The notes under the pieces are model-generated. The model worked only from the letters and a program-made list of their open reading frames with translations. It had not been told where the DNA came from and ran no database searches. DNA of 64,000 nucleotides from an uncultured Haliea sp. (GTDB taxonomy: Bacteria; Pseudomonadota; Gammaproteobacteria; Pseudomonadales; Halieaceae): the NCBI GenBank assembly GCA_947258585.1, contig CAMYIZ010000004.1, forward strand, positions 1 to 64,000, in the 5' to 3' direction. The position numbers and the translations under genes were made by a program. Below are positions 29,987 through 42,734 of this stretch, in pieces; the first letter of the stretch is position 1, and every line of letters starts with the position of its first letter.

Positions 29987-30012
29987 TCTAAACTAGGCCC
30001 CGCTCAAGTCAA
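29985..30012 (-). promoter_or_regulatory. Putative sigma70-type promoter TTGACT-N16-TAGACT upstream of the SDR
   Basis: Minus strand -35 TTGACT (30012-30007), 16-nt spacer, -10 TAGACT (29990-29985). Confidence 0.5.
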
Positions 30013-30119
30013 GCAAAAGAAACAGTGCCGGCGACATGACACCGGCCACAGGACTGGCGTCAGAGGCTCAGAGCCACCCGACGCCCGCACTTACAAACCC
30101 GCAATAAAAGGATACCACC

Positions 30120-31418
30120 GTGAGTTGGAGCTTTGAGACTGACCCTGAATTCCAGCAGCAGCTGGACTGGATTGCAACCTTTACCCGGGAAGAAATTGAG
30201 CCGCTGGATCTGGTCTTCCGTGGCCCCGGGGACCCCTGGGATCCGAATTCCCCCGCCGCCAAGGCGATGGCGCCACTGAAGGAAATCGTCAAGCAGAAGC
30301 GCCTGTGGGCCTGCCATATCGGGCCGGAGCTCGGCGGCCAGGGCTACGGCCAGGTCAAACTGGGCCTGATGAACGAAATCCTCGGCCGCAGTCGTTTCGG
30401 CCCCAGCGTTTTCGGTTGCCAGGCACCGGATTCCGGCAATGCGGAAATCCTCGCCCACTACGGCACCGAGGACCAGAAGAAGCGTTTCCTGCAGCCCCTG
30501 CTGGACGGCAACATCGCCTCCTGCTATTCCATGACCGAGCCCCAGGCGGGTGCGGATCCGGCGGAATTCACCTGCACCGCGACCCGGGACGGGGACGAGT
30601 GGGTCATCAACGGCGAGAAATGGTTCGCTTCCCACGCGCGCTTCTCCGAGTTCCTGCTGGTCATGGTTGTCACCAACACCGACGTTCCCATCCATGAAGG
30701 GGCCTCCATCGTGCTGGTGGAAAAAGGCACCCCGGGCATGGAAATCCTGCGCAACTCTGCCGTGGGCCCCTATGTGGAACAGGGTGACGGCGTCCACGCC
30801 TACATCCGCTTCAGCAACTGCCGCGTGCCTGCGGACAACCTGCTGGGTGAAGAAGGCAAGGGCTTCCTGGTCGCCCAGACCCGTCTCGGCGGTGGCCGCG
30901 TGCACCACGCCATGCGCAGTGTCGGTGTGCTGAAGAAAGCCATGGACATGATGTGCGAGCGCGTCCTCAGCCGGACCACCAAGGGTGAGCCGCTGGGCAG
31001 CAAGCAAATGACCCAGGACAAGATTGCCGACTCCTATACCCAGATCCTGCAGTACCGCCTGCACGTACTGTATACCGCCTGGCTGATCGACAAGTACAAG
31101 GAGTACAACCGCGAGGTGCGCAAGGAAATCGCCGCGATCAAGGCCGCGACGCCCAAGGTGCTGCAGGAAGTGATTTATCGCGCCATGCACCTGCACGGCA
31201 GCCTGGGCATGTCGGATGAAGTGCCGCTGATGAACATGTGGGCCAACATCCCGGAACTGGGTGTGGTCGACGGTCCCTCGGAGGTCCACAAGATCACCGT
31301 GGCGCGGACCGTGCTGCGCGACTACAAACCGGCACCGGGCCTGTTCCCCACCTACCACACGCCCACCCAGCGCGAAGCGGCCATGAAGAAGTACGGCCAC
31401 TTCCTCGACCAGGCCTGA
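30120..31418 (+). CDS. Acyl-CoA dehydrogenase family protein
   Basis: CYSMTEPQAGADPAEFTCTATRDGDEWVINGEKWFASHA; MHLHGSLGMSDEVPL; GTG start with AAAGGA RBS. Confidence 0.93.
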   Translation: MSWSFETDPEFQQQLDWIATFTREEIEPLDLVFRGPGDPWDPNSPAAKAMAPLKEIVKQKRLWACHIGPELGGQGYGQVKLGLMNEILGRSRFGPSVFGCQAPDSGNAEILAHYGTEDQKKRFLQPLLDGNIASCYSMTEPQAGADPAEFTCTATRDGDEWVINGEKWFASHARFSEFLLVMVVTNTDVPIHEGASIVLVEKGTPGMEILRNSAVGPYVEQGDGVHAYIRFSNCRVPADNLLGEEGKGFLVAQTRLGGGRVHHAMRSVGVLKKAMDMMCERVLSRTTKGEPLGSKQMTQDKIADSYTQILQYRLHVLYTAWLIDKYKEYNREVRKEIAAIKAATPKVLQEVIYRAMHLHGSLGMSDEVPLMNMWANIPELGVVDGPSEVHKITVARTVLRDYKPAPGLFPTYHTPTQREAAMKKYGHFLDQA

Positions 31419-31440
31419 CCGCCACCGGGGAGCAATCGGC

Positions 31441-31472
31441 AGGAGCTCGCTGGCCCAGGCCAGCGGGCTCCT
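31441..31472. terminator. Hairpin between convergent genes (possible bidirectional terminator, no U-tract)
   Basis: AGGAGCTCGCTGGC-CCAG-GCCAGCGGGCTCCT, 14-bp stem with one wobble; overlaps the stop codon of the minus-strand CMD gene. Confidence 0.4.
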
Positions 31473-31986
31473 ACCGCGGTACGCTGATCTCCAGCCGCGG
31501 CATTGCCTCGGGCATCCCGCCCAGGGCCACGGCGCAGCGCGAGGAGCCATTGAACCACGCTACCAGCAACGAGAGATGCAGTAACTCATCCTCACGGAAC
31601 GCCTCCAGCAAATCCTGCTGGAGCGACTCCGGAATCCCTGCCGGGTCAAGATTGTACTGGTCGACAAAGGCCACCAGCAGCCGCTCCCGTTCGCTGAGCC
31701 CCGCCATCGGATCGTCCTGGCGGATGACCTGAACCTTGTCCTCGGTCAGGCCGTCTGCGATGGCCACATCGTAGCGCACCGCCTGACACATCACGCAGCC
31801 CGTGTGGCGGGCATTGCGCAGGCGCGCCAGTTCCACTTCAGCTGCGCTGAGGGGCCCCGCATCCCAGATTGCCGCGTTCAGCGCCAGGTAGTGATCCAGG
31901 GTTTCCGGCACAATACCCAGCGCGGAGTCCCTGATAACGTTGCCGGTACTCCCCGCGGGGGGGCTTACCCTCGCTGTGCTAGCCAT
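31471..31986 (-). CDS. Carboxymuconolactone decarboxylase / AhpD-like family protein
   Basis: LRNARHTGCVMCQAVRYDVAIADGLTED (CxxC of AhpD-like fold). Confidence 0.75.
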   Translation of the reverse strand: MASTARVSPPAGSTGNVIRDSALGIVPETLDHYLALNAAIWDAGPLSAAEVELARLRNARHTGCVMCQAVRYDVAIADGLTEDKVQVIRQDDPMAGLSERERLLVAFVDQYNLDPAGIPESLQQDLLEAFREDELLHLSLLVAWFNGSSRCAVALGGMPEAMPRLEISVPR

Positions 31987-32455
31987 GTTGCTTGCCTCCT
32001 GCGGGTGCTGCCTGCCAGATCAGACCCAGGCGAATGAAGCCATCGAACACTCCCAGCCCCTGCAGCAGCGCCACCAACCCCGCCTCGCCATGGTGCTGCT
32101 TGACCGCATCGGCCAGGGCATCGGTAATCGCCCCGCAGTCCATGGCATGCACCTCCGCAAGCTCCAGGCAGGCCCGCTCGGCAGCGGAAAAGACCGCTGC
32201 GCTGTGCCAGTTCTGCAGCTGCTCGCGCTTGCCGGCGGCCACCGGATACTCCGCCAGGGCAAAGTCGGCGTCACTGCGGTGCAGCTGCGCCAGGCGCAGG
32301 CGACACAGCTCCATGGTTTCCGGCGGCAGCTGTGACAGCGGGTAGAAGCTGGCGTGAAGCCGCTGGAAGTGTTCGCCTATGGCGGGCAGGCGGCCCATGA
32401 GCTGCGCCCGGTTCAAATCTCCTGCAATCCAGCTCATTCGAGCTTGCTCCTGCAT
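31979..32455 (-). CDS. Carboxymuconolactone decarboxylase-like family protein (no CxxC)
   Basis: MSWIAGDLNRAQLMGRLPAIGEHFQRLHASFYPLSQLPPETMELCRLRLAQLHRSDADFALAEYP; likely ATG at 32455 (ORF-track start is TTG). Confidence 0.65.
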   Translation of the reverse strand: MQEQARMSWIAGDLNRAQLMGRLPAIGEHFQRLHASFYPLSQLPPETMELCRLRLAQLHRSDADFALAEYPVAAGKREQLQNWHSAAVFSAAERACLELAEVHAMDCGAITDALADAVKQHHGEAGLVALLQGLGVFDGFIRLGLIWQAAPAGGKQHG

Positions 32456-32484
32456 GGCCTGATTATCGTTGCACAAACGCGGGG

Positions 32485-32904
32485 TCAACCGCCAAAGCCC
32501 TCGCCGGGGCTTGCCTCCGCCATCCGGATCAGGCGGCTATCTGCAACCGCGACCTGGCGGTGCACCACGGCCTTGCGATAGTCCTCATCGGTCACCATGG
32601 CCATGAAGGCGCCGGCGTCGGGATAGCGGGCAATGAAGGCAATATCCCAATGCTCCTCTGCCGGCCCGATCACCACGCACTCGGGGCGACCGCGCCAGAT
32701 GATGCTGCCGCCCAGACGCTGGAAGATCGGACCGCTGTCCCGACCGTAACGGGCATAGGCCTTGGCGCCGGTTACCGTTTCCCCATCGGGGTAGGTGGCG
32801 CTGGCATTGAGACGAATCAGGTTCAGCATCATGATCGGGGTGTCCCGCGGCAGTTGCTTGAACTGGTCGAACTGTTCGCGGCTGGGGTCGACATTGTTGC
32901 TCAT
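32485..32904 (-). CDS. DUF1330 family protein
   Basis: PIMMLNLIRLNASATYPDGETVTGAKAYARYGRDSGPIFQRLGGSIIWRGRPECVVIGPAEEHWDIAFIARYPDAGAFMAMVTDEDYRKAVVHR. Confidence 0.82.
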   Translation of the reverse strand: MSNNVDPSREQFDQFKQLPRDTPIMMLNLIRLNASATYPDGETVTGAKAYARYGRDSGPIFQRLGGSIIWRGRPECVVIGPAEEHWDIAFIARYPDAGAFMAMVTDEDYRKAVVHRQVAVADSRLIRMAEASPGEGFGG

Positions 32905-32965
32905 ACCTTGGTCCTTTTTTTATGATCGTCGCTATGCAAGAGGCAATTTGCTGCCGGAGCAGCGG

Positions 32966-33868
32966 TCAGGCCACCACGTGCCGCAGCACCGCGCCGTAGC
33001 CTTTGCAGGCCGGCACATCGTCCAGGGCGTGACGGGCGCGCAGGTGGCGGCGCAGCGCTGCCAGATGATAGCAGGGCACGCTGGCCATGAAGTGATGCTC
33101 CAGGTGATAGTTGACACCGTTGGGCGCGAGCACGATGCGCTGCCACCAGGGCGCGTCGACGGTGCGGGTATTTTGCCGCGGGTCCGGGTGGTACAGGTCG
33201 GGCACCGCGGCGTGCTCGGCAATCTGGCGCAGGCGAATGACCAGCATGTAGGCTGTGAGGAAGGTCCCCAGCCACAGCAGATAGACCCAGCCGATGCCGC
33301 AGGCCAGCAGCAGCAGGAACAGCAGCCCCTGCACCAGCAGCTGGCTGACAAAGGGCGCGGCACTGGCACGCTTCTCATCGCTGGTGATGCCCGCCGCGCC
33401 GCGCAGAATACTCGCCAGCAGCTTGATCCCCGTGCGACCGCTCAGGTCGCGCAGCACCTTGCGGCGGAAACTGGCGCGGGACACGGGATAACTGGCGTAG
33501 TTGGGCAGGTCCGGATCCTCCACGGTGCCCGCCAGGCGATGGTGGCGCAAATGCCCGCGGGCGTAGGATGGCATGTCGTTGAACACCGGCAGGGCGCAGA
33601 GCCACTGCCCCACGACCTGGTTGAGCCAAGGAGTGCGGAACAGGGTGCGGTGTCCAGCCTCGTGAGTGAGTACCGCGAGCCCAAGCTGGCGCCCCGCCAG
33701 CAGCGGCACCGCCAGCAGGATAAGCAGCGGGTGCGGATACATCCCGACCAGGGCAAAAATGGCGACAATGCCCAGCCAGTTGCCCAAGACCAGCCGCCAG
33801 GCCTGCAGATCGCTCCTGGCGGTGAACTGCGCGACCTCCTCTGGGCTTAAATAGTCAGCGACTCTCAT
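32966..33868 (-). CDS. Fatty acid desaturase family protein
   Basis: His boxes HEAGH, HLRHHRLAG, NYHLEHHFMASVPCYHL. Confidence 0.92.
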   Translation of the reverse strand: MRVADYLSPEEVAQFTARSDLQAWRLVLGNWLGIVAIFALVGMYPHPLLILLAVPLLAGRQLGLAVLTHEAGHRTLFRTPWLNQVVGQWLCALPVFNDMPSYARGHLRHHRLAGTVEDPDLPNYASYPVSRASFRRKVLRDLSGRTGIKLLASILRGAAGITSDEKRASAAPFVSQLLVQGLLFLLLLACGIGWVYLLWLGTFLTAYMLVIRLRQIAEHAAVPDLYHPDPRQNTRTVDAPWWQRIVLAPNGVNYHLEHHFMASVPCYHLAALRRHLRARHALDDVPACKGYGAVLRHVVA

Positions 33869-33877
33869 GCTTCGATT

Positions 33878-35161
33878 TTACACCTTCAAACCCAGCGAGT
33901 CCCGCGCTTCGCGGGCGAGCGACTCGCGAAAATCCGGATGCGAGATGGCAATCAGGTCCGCCGCCCGTTCACTCAGGGAGCGCCCGCGCAGTTCAGCCAC
34001 GCCGTACTCCGTCACCACATAATCCACCTGGGCGCGAGTGGTGACCACCCCTGCGCCGCGCTCTATCGCCGAGACCAGCCGCGACACCGTGCCACGCTGT
34101 GCCGTGCTGGGCAGGGCGATGATGGACTTGCCCCCTTCCGAATACATGGCACCCTGGACAAAGTCGACCTGGCCGCCGACCCCGGAGTAAATCCGATACC
34201 CCATGGAGTCGGCGCAGACCTGGCCGGTGAGGTCGACCTGAATGGCGCTGTTGATCGACATCACCTTCTTGTTCTTGGCAATGACCACCGGGTTGTTGAC
34301 GTATTCCACATCCAGAAAGGCCACCTCGGGATTGTCGTTGACATAATCGTACAATCGCCGGGAGCCCATGGCAAAGCTGGTCACCACCCGGCCCCGGGCG
34401 ATCTTCTTGCGCGCGTTGTTGACCACGCCACTCTCGAGAAGATCGAGGACGCCATCGGAAAACATTTCCGTGTGCACGCCCAGGTCCCGGCGGTCGCCGA
34501 GACAGGCCAGGGCGGCGTCAGGGATGGCGCCAATGCCCATCTGCAGGCAGCTGCCATCCTCCACCAGGCTGGCGACGTGCTCGCCCACGCGGCGGTCGAC
34601 GGCGGAGATTTCCCGGCTCTCGTGCAGAATCAGCGGCGTCGCCTCGGCATAGGCGTAGTCAATGCGATTGAGGTTGATGAAGCTGTCGCCGTGGGTACGC
34701 GGCATATTCGGGTTGATGTGGGCAATAATGCGGCCGGCAACATCGCAGGCCGCGGCCGTGGCTTCCACGGAGATGCCGAGAGAGCAGTTGCCGTGCTGAT
34801 CCGGCTTGGAGACCTGGATCACTGCCGTATCCACCCGTTGCTCGCCGCGGCGAAACAGCTTGGGAATCTCCGACAGGAAGATGGGCACGTAGTCCGCCCG
34901 GCCCTGGTTGATCAGGTCGCGGGTCACCTTGCCGGCGAAGAAACAGCGGTTGCGCAGGTGACCCTCCAGCGCCGGGTGAGCCAGCGCCTCCGCGTGCTCA
35001 AGATGCAGTTGCATGATGTTCACATCCCGCAGCTCCTGCGCCCGGGCAGCGATCGCCTCCAGCAACACGGTCGGCGTCGCCGCCATGGAGTGACTCCAGA
35101 GAAATTCACCGGAGCCGATCGCGGCGACAGCTTCGGCGGCACTGTTTACAAATCGGGTCAC
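33878..35161 (-). CDS. Acetyl-CoA hydrolase/transferase family (4-hydroxybutyrate CoA-transferase-like)
   Basis: NPNMPRTHGDSFINLNRIDY, LQMGIGAIPDAALACL, SDGVLDLLESGVV, GVGGQVDFVQGAMYSEGGKSIIALPSTA, VDYVVTEYGVAELRGRSLSERA. Confidence 0.93.
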   Translation of the reverse strand: MTRFVNSAAEAVAAIGSGEFLWSHSMAATPTVLLEAIAARAQELRDVNIMQLHLEHAEALAHPALEGHLRNRCFFAGKVTRDLINQGRADYVPIFLSEIPKLFRRGEQRVDTAVIQVSKPDQHGNCSLGISVEATAAACDVAGRIIAHINPNMPRTHGDSFINLNRIDYAYAEATPLILHESREISAVDRRVGEHVASLVEDGSCLQMGIGAIPDAALACLGDRRDLGVHTEMFSDGVLDLLESGVVNNARKKIARGRVVTSFAMGSRRLYDYVNDNPEVAFLDVEYVNNPVVIAKNKKVMSINSAIQVDLTGQVCADSMGYRIYSGVGGQVDFVQGAMYSEGGKSIIALPSTAQRGTVSRLVSAIERGAGVVTTRAQVDYVVTEYGVAELRGRSLSERAADLIAISHPDFRESLAREARDSLGLKV

Positions 35162-35252
35162 TGACAGCTCCGTGGTTGTAGCACCCTGAACCGGGCGGAT
35201 CTATCATACCGGATTCCATGCAGGCCGGCCCGAAAGCGGCTATCCTGAAGTC

Positions 35253-35615
35253 ATGAGAAAAACCAGTGCGATCCTCTGGCAAGATGCCCAGCACCAGGTG
35301 CTGTTCGAGATCCTGGATCTGATTGCCCGGCCCGACGCGGGCACGGAGGTCCTGCGGCAGCTGCATGACTACAGCGAAAACCATTTCGCCCTGGAGGAAC
35401 ACTACATGGTGGCCATGAACTATCCCGAAACGGCCACTCACATCCAGGCCCACGATCAGTTCCGCAAGGAGATCAGCTCGCTGTTGAGCCTGCAGGTAGA
35501 CGATCCCGAGTTCCGCGCCGTTGTCTCGACGTTCCTGACGGAATGGTTGAAGCGCCATGTCCTGGGCATCGACAAGGACCTGGAGGCGTTTATCCTCGCC
35601 TCCGACCTGAAATAG
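35253..35615 (+). CDS. Bacteriohemerythrin-like protein
   Basis: QDAQHQVLFEILDLI...HFALEEHYMVAMNYPETATHIQAHDQF...WLKRHVLGIDKDLEAF. Confidence 0.85.
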   Translation: MRKTSAILWQDAQHQVLFEILDLIARPDAGTEVLRQLHDYSENHFALEEHYMVAMNYPETATHIQAHDQFRKEISSLLSLQVDDPEFRAVVSTFLTEWLKRHVLGIDKDLEAFILASDLK

Positions 35616-35618
35616 CGG

Positions 35619-36851
35619 CTACAGACGCAGCTCCGCGGTTAGCCAGGCCTTGTCCGTATCGCGGTAGCCAGAGCCGGATGCGCCGGCAAACAGGGCCACC
35701 TTGAACTGTAGCGACAGTTGCGGGTTGACCTTCCATCCCAGCGCCATGTCGAGTTCCCGCCCCAGGCTGCCGCTGCGCTCATCGCTGCGAAAATCGTGGT
35801 ACGAGGCGCCCCAGTTGACGCTGCCACGCTCGCCCGCCAGGCCCAGCCAGCTGTCACGCAGGCCATCTCCGGGGGTGATCAGGAACATGTCCGCCCAACC
35901 CTGGAATTTGTGCAGGGTCGCCAGGGGAGTGCGAAACCCCCGGCCGCTATCCGCGCCCAACACCTCATGTCCGGCCTGCAGACGCAACGCTGGCAGCGCC
36001 CAGGTCGCCTCCAGATTATAGTAACGGACCCGATAGTTGTCGGGATTATCGCCGATGTCCCCCTGGCTGGCCCAGGCGGCTGCCACGCTGGCCGCCTGCC
36101 ATTGGCCGCGGTATTCCAGGCCAACGGTTTCGCTGGCATTGGCCGTCGTTAGCGCTTCGCTGAAGTTGCGGCTGCGGTCGATATCCAGCCGATAGGCGAA
36201 AACCGCCAGAGTGTGCTGCGGCCGCGGGTTCCAGGCCGTCCGCAGCAGGGTGACGGCACCGTCCCAGTCGGCGGGCTGGGCTCCATCGTCGGGACCGAAG
36301 ACCCGCTGCACCCGATACACATGGCTGGCATCCAGGGTGACGGGAGTGCCCCGCCACTGCAGGCGCAGGCCATCGTAGGTCTGCTCGTTCTGACGCCAGC
36401 CGACATTACCGACGAAACGCTCGTTGCCGTGCAGAATACGCTGGCGGCCAGCCGTCATCTGCAGCGCACCCTGCCGGTACTCCAGCTGGGCGCGGTTGAC
36501 ATCCGTTCCCTCCGGGTCCGCCACAACCGGGTGAGAACTGTGGCCATTGACCGTAGAATTGTAGCGATCGCTGCCCAGGGCGGTGACATCGTCCAGTTCC
36601 AGCTCAATGGCAAATCCTGCCAGCGGTGCCGAGGCCAGGCTGACTCGGGAGCGCAGCGTGGATGCCAGCGCCGTCTCAGGCACCCCGTCCTGATCCACAT
36701 GCTCGAGGCGATAACGGAAGTCGAGCGCCGCGGTGCCATTGCGGACCATGTCCGCGAGACTGCTGACAGCGGTATCGTCAGCCGCGACAGGCCCTGCGCC
36801 AAGGCTGGCGGCCAGAAAAGCCTGCGAGAACACGTATCGGTATTTCAGCAT
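35619..36851 (-). CDS. Outer-membrane porin, alginate-export-like beta-barrel
   Basis: Start MLKYRYVFSQAFLAASLGAGPVAADD at 36851; LDFRYRLEHVDQDGVPETALASTLRSRVSL; GRQRILHGNERFVGNVGWRQNEQTYDGLRL. Confidence 0.75.
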   Translation of the reverse strand: MLKYRYVFSQAFLAASLGAGPVAADDTAVSSLADMVRNGTAALDFRYRLEHVDQDGVPETALASTLRSRVSLASAPLAGFAIELELDDVTALGSDRYNSTVNGHSSHPVVADPEGTDVNRAQLEYRQGALQMTAGRQRILHGNERFVGNVGWRQNEQTYDGLRLQWRGTPVTLDASHVYRVQRVFGPDDGAQPADWDGAVTLLRTAWNPRPQHTLAVFAYRLDIDRSRNFSEALTTANASETVGLEYRGQWQAASVAAAWASQGDIGDNPDNYRVRYYNLEATWALPALRLQAGHEVLGADSGRGFRTPLATLHKFQGWADMFLITPGDGLRDSWLGLAGERGSVNWGASYHDFRSDERSGSLGRELDMALGWKVNPQLSLQFKVALFAGASGSGYRDTDKAWLTAELRL

Positions 36852-36858
36852 ATCGAAA

Positions 36859-36899
36859 CGCAAACGGGCCTCCCACCCGCGGCGGAAGGCCCGTTTGCG
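36859..36899 (-). terminator. Long hairpin between nirS and the porin gene (terminator/stabiliser)
   Basis: CGCAAACGGGCCT ... AGGCCCGTTTGCG: perfect 13-bp stem, 15-nt loop. Confidence 0.6.
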
Positions 36900-36909
36900 A
36901 AACCTCCTG

Positions 36910-40282
<3,373 letters not shown>

Positions 40283-40328
40283 CACGCCACTCCCCCCGAG
40301 CCTCTGGCCATCATAGTCAGGCTCTTTT

Positions 40329-40351
40329 AAGATGCAAATGATGTACATCAT
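40329..40351. promoter_or_regulatory. Putative NsrR operator in the nirI / TonB receptor divergent promoter
   Basis: AAGATGCAAAT-G-ATGTACATCAT: 11-1-11 inverted repeat, close to NsrR consensus AAGATGCATTTnAAATGCATCTT; also contains TGATGTACATCA (FNR-like). Confidence 0.6.
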
Positions 40352-40385
40352 TTTATTGGGGCGAGGTCTGGGGTTTACTGTGCGC

Positions 40386-42716
40386 ATGAAACCATGGCTT
40401 GCAATCGCGATCTTCGTTCCCCTGACAGCGGCAGCGGGCGACCTGGTGAACGAGCGCCTCAGTGCGTCGACTGCAGCCCGGGAAGCGCACTGGGGTATCG
40501 ACTGCGCGGCCACCCTGTTGGCGCTTCCCGCTGCCGCTGGCGGCAGCGCAGAGATTGCCGAAACATTGACCAAGTGTGGCTTCATTCACCAGCCACCGGG
40601 AGATGCAAACGCCGATAACTGCCCCGATTACCGCACCCTCCTTGCAGCCTATCAGCAGCGTGACGCTGCGACCTTGCAGCGTGAGTTGCACGAGGCCAGG
40701 GCCTGCACGGGCACACAAGCCGCGGCTGAGAACCCCCTGGAGGAGATCGTGGTGACCGCGAGCCGGACCCGGGAGCGGCTGCTGGACAGCAGCGCCAGCA
40801 TAAGCGTGCTCAACGCGGAAGATCTCGGTCGCATGACCGGCAACGGTGTCGCCGACCTGCTGCGGGATGTACCCGGTCTGCAGGTGTCCGACTCCGGTCA
40901 GGCCGGGCTCAAGCGGATCCGCATCCGCGGCGAGGCCTCGCGCCGCAGCGCTGTTCTCGTCGACAGCCATGAACTGTCCGATCACAGTGAGGTCGGTGCG
41001 CCCCTGACCATTCACCCGGACATGCTGGGACGCATCGAGGTGATCCGCGGCTCAGGCTCCGTCCTCTATGGTTCCAAGGCACTCAGTGGCGTGACCAATC
41101 TGATGACGCTGAAGGGTGGCAGCGCTCCGCTGCAGGCAACGATCAAGGGTGGCTACGACGGCACCACTGGCGGTGACACCCTGTTTACCAGCGTCCACGG
41201 CGCGCGCGACGGCTGGAGCTATCGTCTCGCGGCCGCCAACAGCGAACACGGCCAGCGCCGGACGGCTGCGGGGCGCGCCGACAATACCGCCTTCGACCAC
41301 CGCGGCTACTACGGCTTCCTCGAGAGGAGTGCAGGCAGCCACACCCTGGGGCTGACCTGGGACCGTTTCGAATCCAGCTCCGAGATATTCGTGGAGGACG
41401 CCGCACGGACCACATTTCCCCTGACCGACTTTGCCCTCAGTACCCCGCGGCGGGACCGGGAACGGTTTGGCCTGGACTACTATCTTGAGCCCGGAGAGGG
41501 CCCGCTGGACCTGCTGACACTATCGGCGTTCACCCAGGACAGCCTGCGAACCTTTATCAGCAACACCGAAACCGTCTGGTACCAGCGCGATATCGACACC
41601 CGCAGCACGCTGCGCAGCGATGGTCTGCTGCTGCAGGCGGACTGGCGGCCATTGGGCGAGCACAGCCTGATCACCGGCCTGCAGTACGCCAATGACAACG
41701 TGGACCAGCGGCGCGCAGTAGACACGCTATCCTGGGTACCTGCGATCGCCGCGACCGGGGTGGAGCAAATCAGTGATGACGCCACCATTCGCACCACCGC
41801 CGCCTTTATCCAGGACCGCTGGACCCTCGGCGACCACCTGACGGCGGTTGTCGGCGCGCGCTACTACCGGGTCGACGGCAGGCTGGACGCCAGTGATCGG
41901 CCCGGACTGGTCGCCGATGCGCTGGATTCCGACCGCCACCTGATCGGCTCTGCCGGGCTCAACTGGGCCTCGCAGCCGGACAGTGTCTGGCGCCTTAATG
42001 TCTCCGAGGGCTATCTGTATCCCTCGCTGATGCAACTGGCTACCGGCGCCTACGCCGGGTCCAACTTTGTCAATCCGGCGCGCGACCTGAAACCCGAGAC
42101 CAGCCTCAACTACGAGCTCGGCTGGCGCCGGATGGGCGGAGCCTGGACCGTGGATGCAGCCCTGTTCTACAGCGATTCCAGGGACTACATCGACCACCTG
42201 TTCTGCCGTCCGGAGGATCAGTGTCTCGGCGCGCGCGACAAGATCTACCGCAACGTCGGCGCCTCCAGTGCCAGTGGGCTGGAACTGTATCTGGCCTGGC
42301 AGAGTCCCGGGGGCTGGACCCGCCCCTACGTCAATCTCACCTGGATGCGGCGGCAGAATGATTTTGGCGACTTCAAAACCGACGCGACCGGCGTCCCCAC
42401 CGTCGCCGGCCGGGCGGGTATCGCGCTGGAACCGGATTTCAACGGCCCCTGGTCCTCCCTGTGGGCAGACCTCTATCTGCGCGGGGAAAGCGACTCCCGC
42501 CTGGAGGAACCGGGCACCCGCGGCATAGTGGTCAGCGAGCGCAGTGGCTGGGTAACCCTGAACACGGCACTGGGCATGCATCTGGGCGCCGGGGACCGCC
42601 TGCTGCTGGCGCTGGAACTGCACAACCTGCTGGACCGGCGTTACCGGGAGTCCAGCGAAAACCTGCTGGCACCCGGCCGTGGGATCTCGGTCAAGGCCAC
42701 CTGGAACATCAACTGA
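40386..42716 (+). CDS. TonB-dependent receptor with Cys-containing N-terminal extension
   Basis: MKPWLAIAIFVPLTAAAG signal; LEEIVVTASRTRERLLDSSASISVLNAEDLGRMTG plug; IEVIRGSGSVLYGSKALSGVTNL; C-terminal barrel NLLAPGRGISVKATWNIN. Confidence 0.93.
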   Translation: MKPWLAIAIFVPLTAAAGDLVNERLSASTAAREAHWGIDCAATLLALPAAAGGSAEIAETLTKCGFIHQPPGDANADNCPDYRTLLAAYQQRDAATLQRELHEARACTGTQAAAENPLEEIVVTASRTRERLLDSSASISVLNAEDLGRMTGNGVADLLRDVPGLQVSDSGQAGLKRIRIRGEASRRSAVLVDSHELSDHSEVGAPLTIHPDMLGRIEVIRGSGSVLYGSKALSGVTNLMTLKGGSAPLQATIKGGYDGTTGGDTLFTSVHGARDGWSYRLAAANSEHGQRRTAAGRADNTAFDHRGYYGFLERSAGSHTLGLTWDRFESSSEIFVEDAARTTFPLTDFALSTPRRDRERFGLDYYLEPGEGPLDLLTLSAFTQDSLRTFISNTETVWYQRDIDTRSTLRSDGLLLQADWRPLGEHSLITGLQYANDNVDQRRAVDTLSWVPAIAATGVEQISDDATIRTTAAFIQDRWTLGDHLTAVVGARYYRVDGRLDASDRPGLVADALDSDRHLIGSAGLNWASQPDSVWRLNVSEGYLYPSLMQLATGAYAGSNFVNPARDLKPETSLNYELGWRRMGGAWTVDAALFYSDSRDYIDHLFCRPEDQCLGARDKIYRNVGASSASGLELYLAWQSPGGWTRPYVNLTWMRRQNDFGDFKTDATGVPTVAGRAGIALEPDFNGPWSSLWADLYLRGESDSRLEEPGTRGIVVSERSGWVTLNTALGMHLGAGDRLLLALELHNLLDRRYRESSENLLAPGRGISVKATWNIN

Positions 42717-42734
42717 CCGAGGGAGCGCAAGCCC

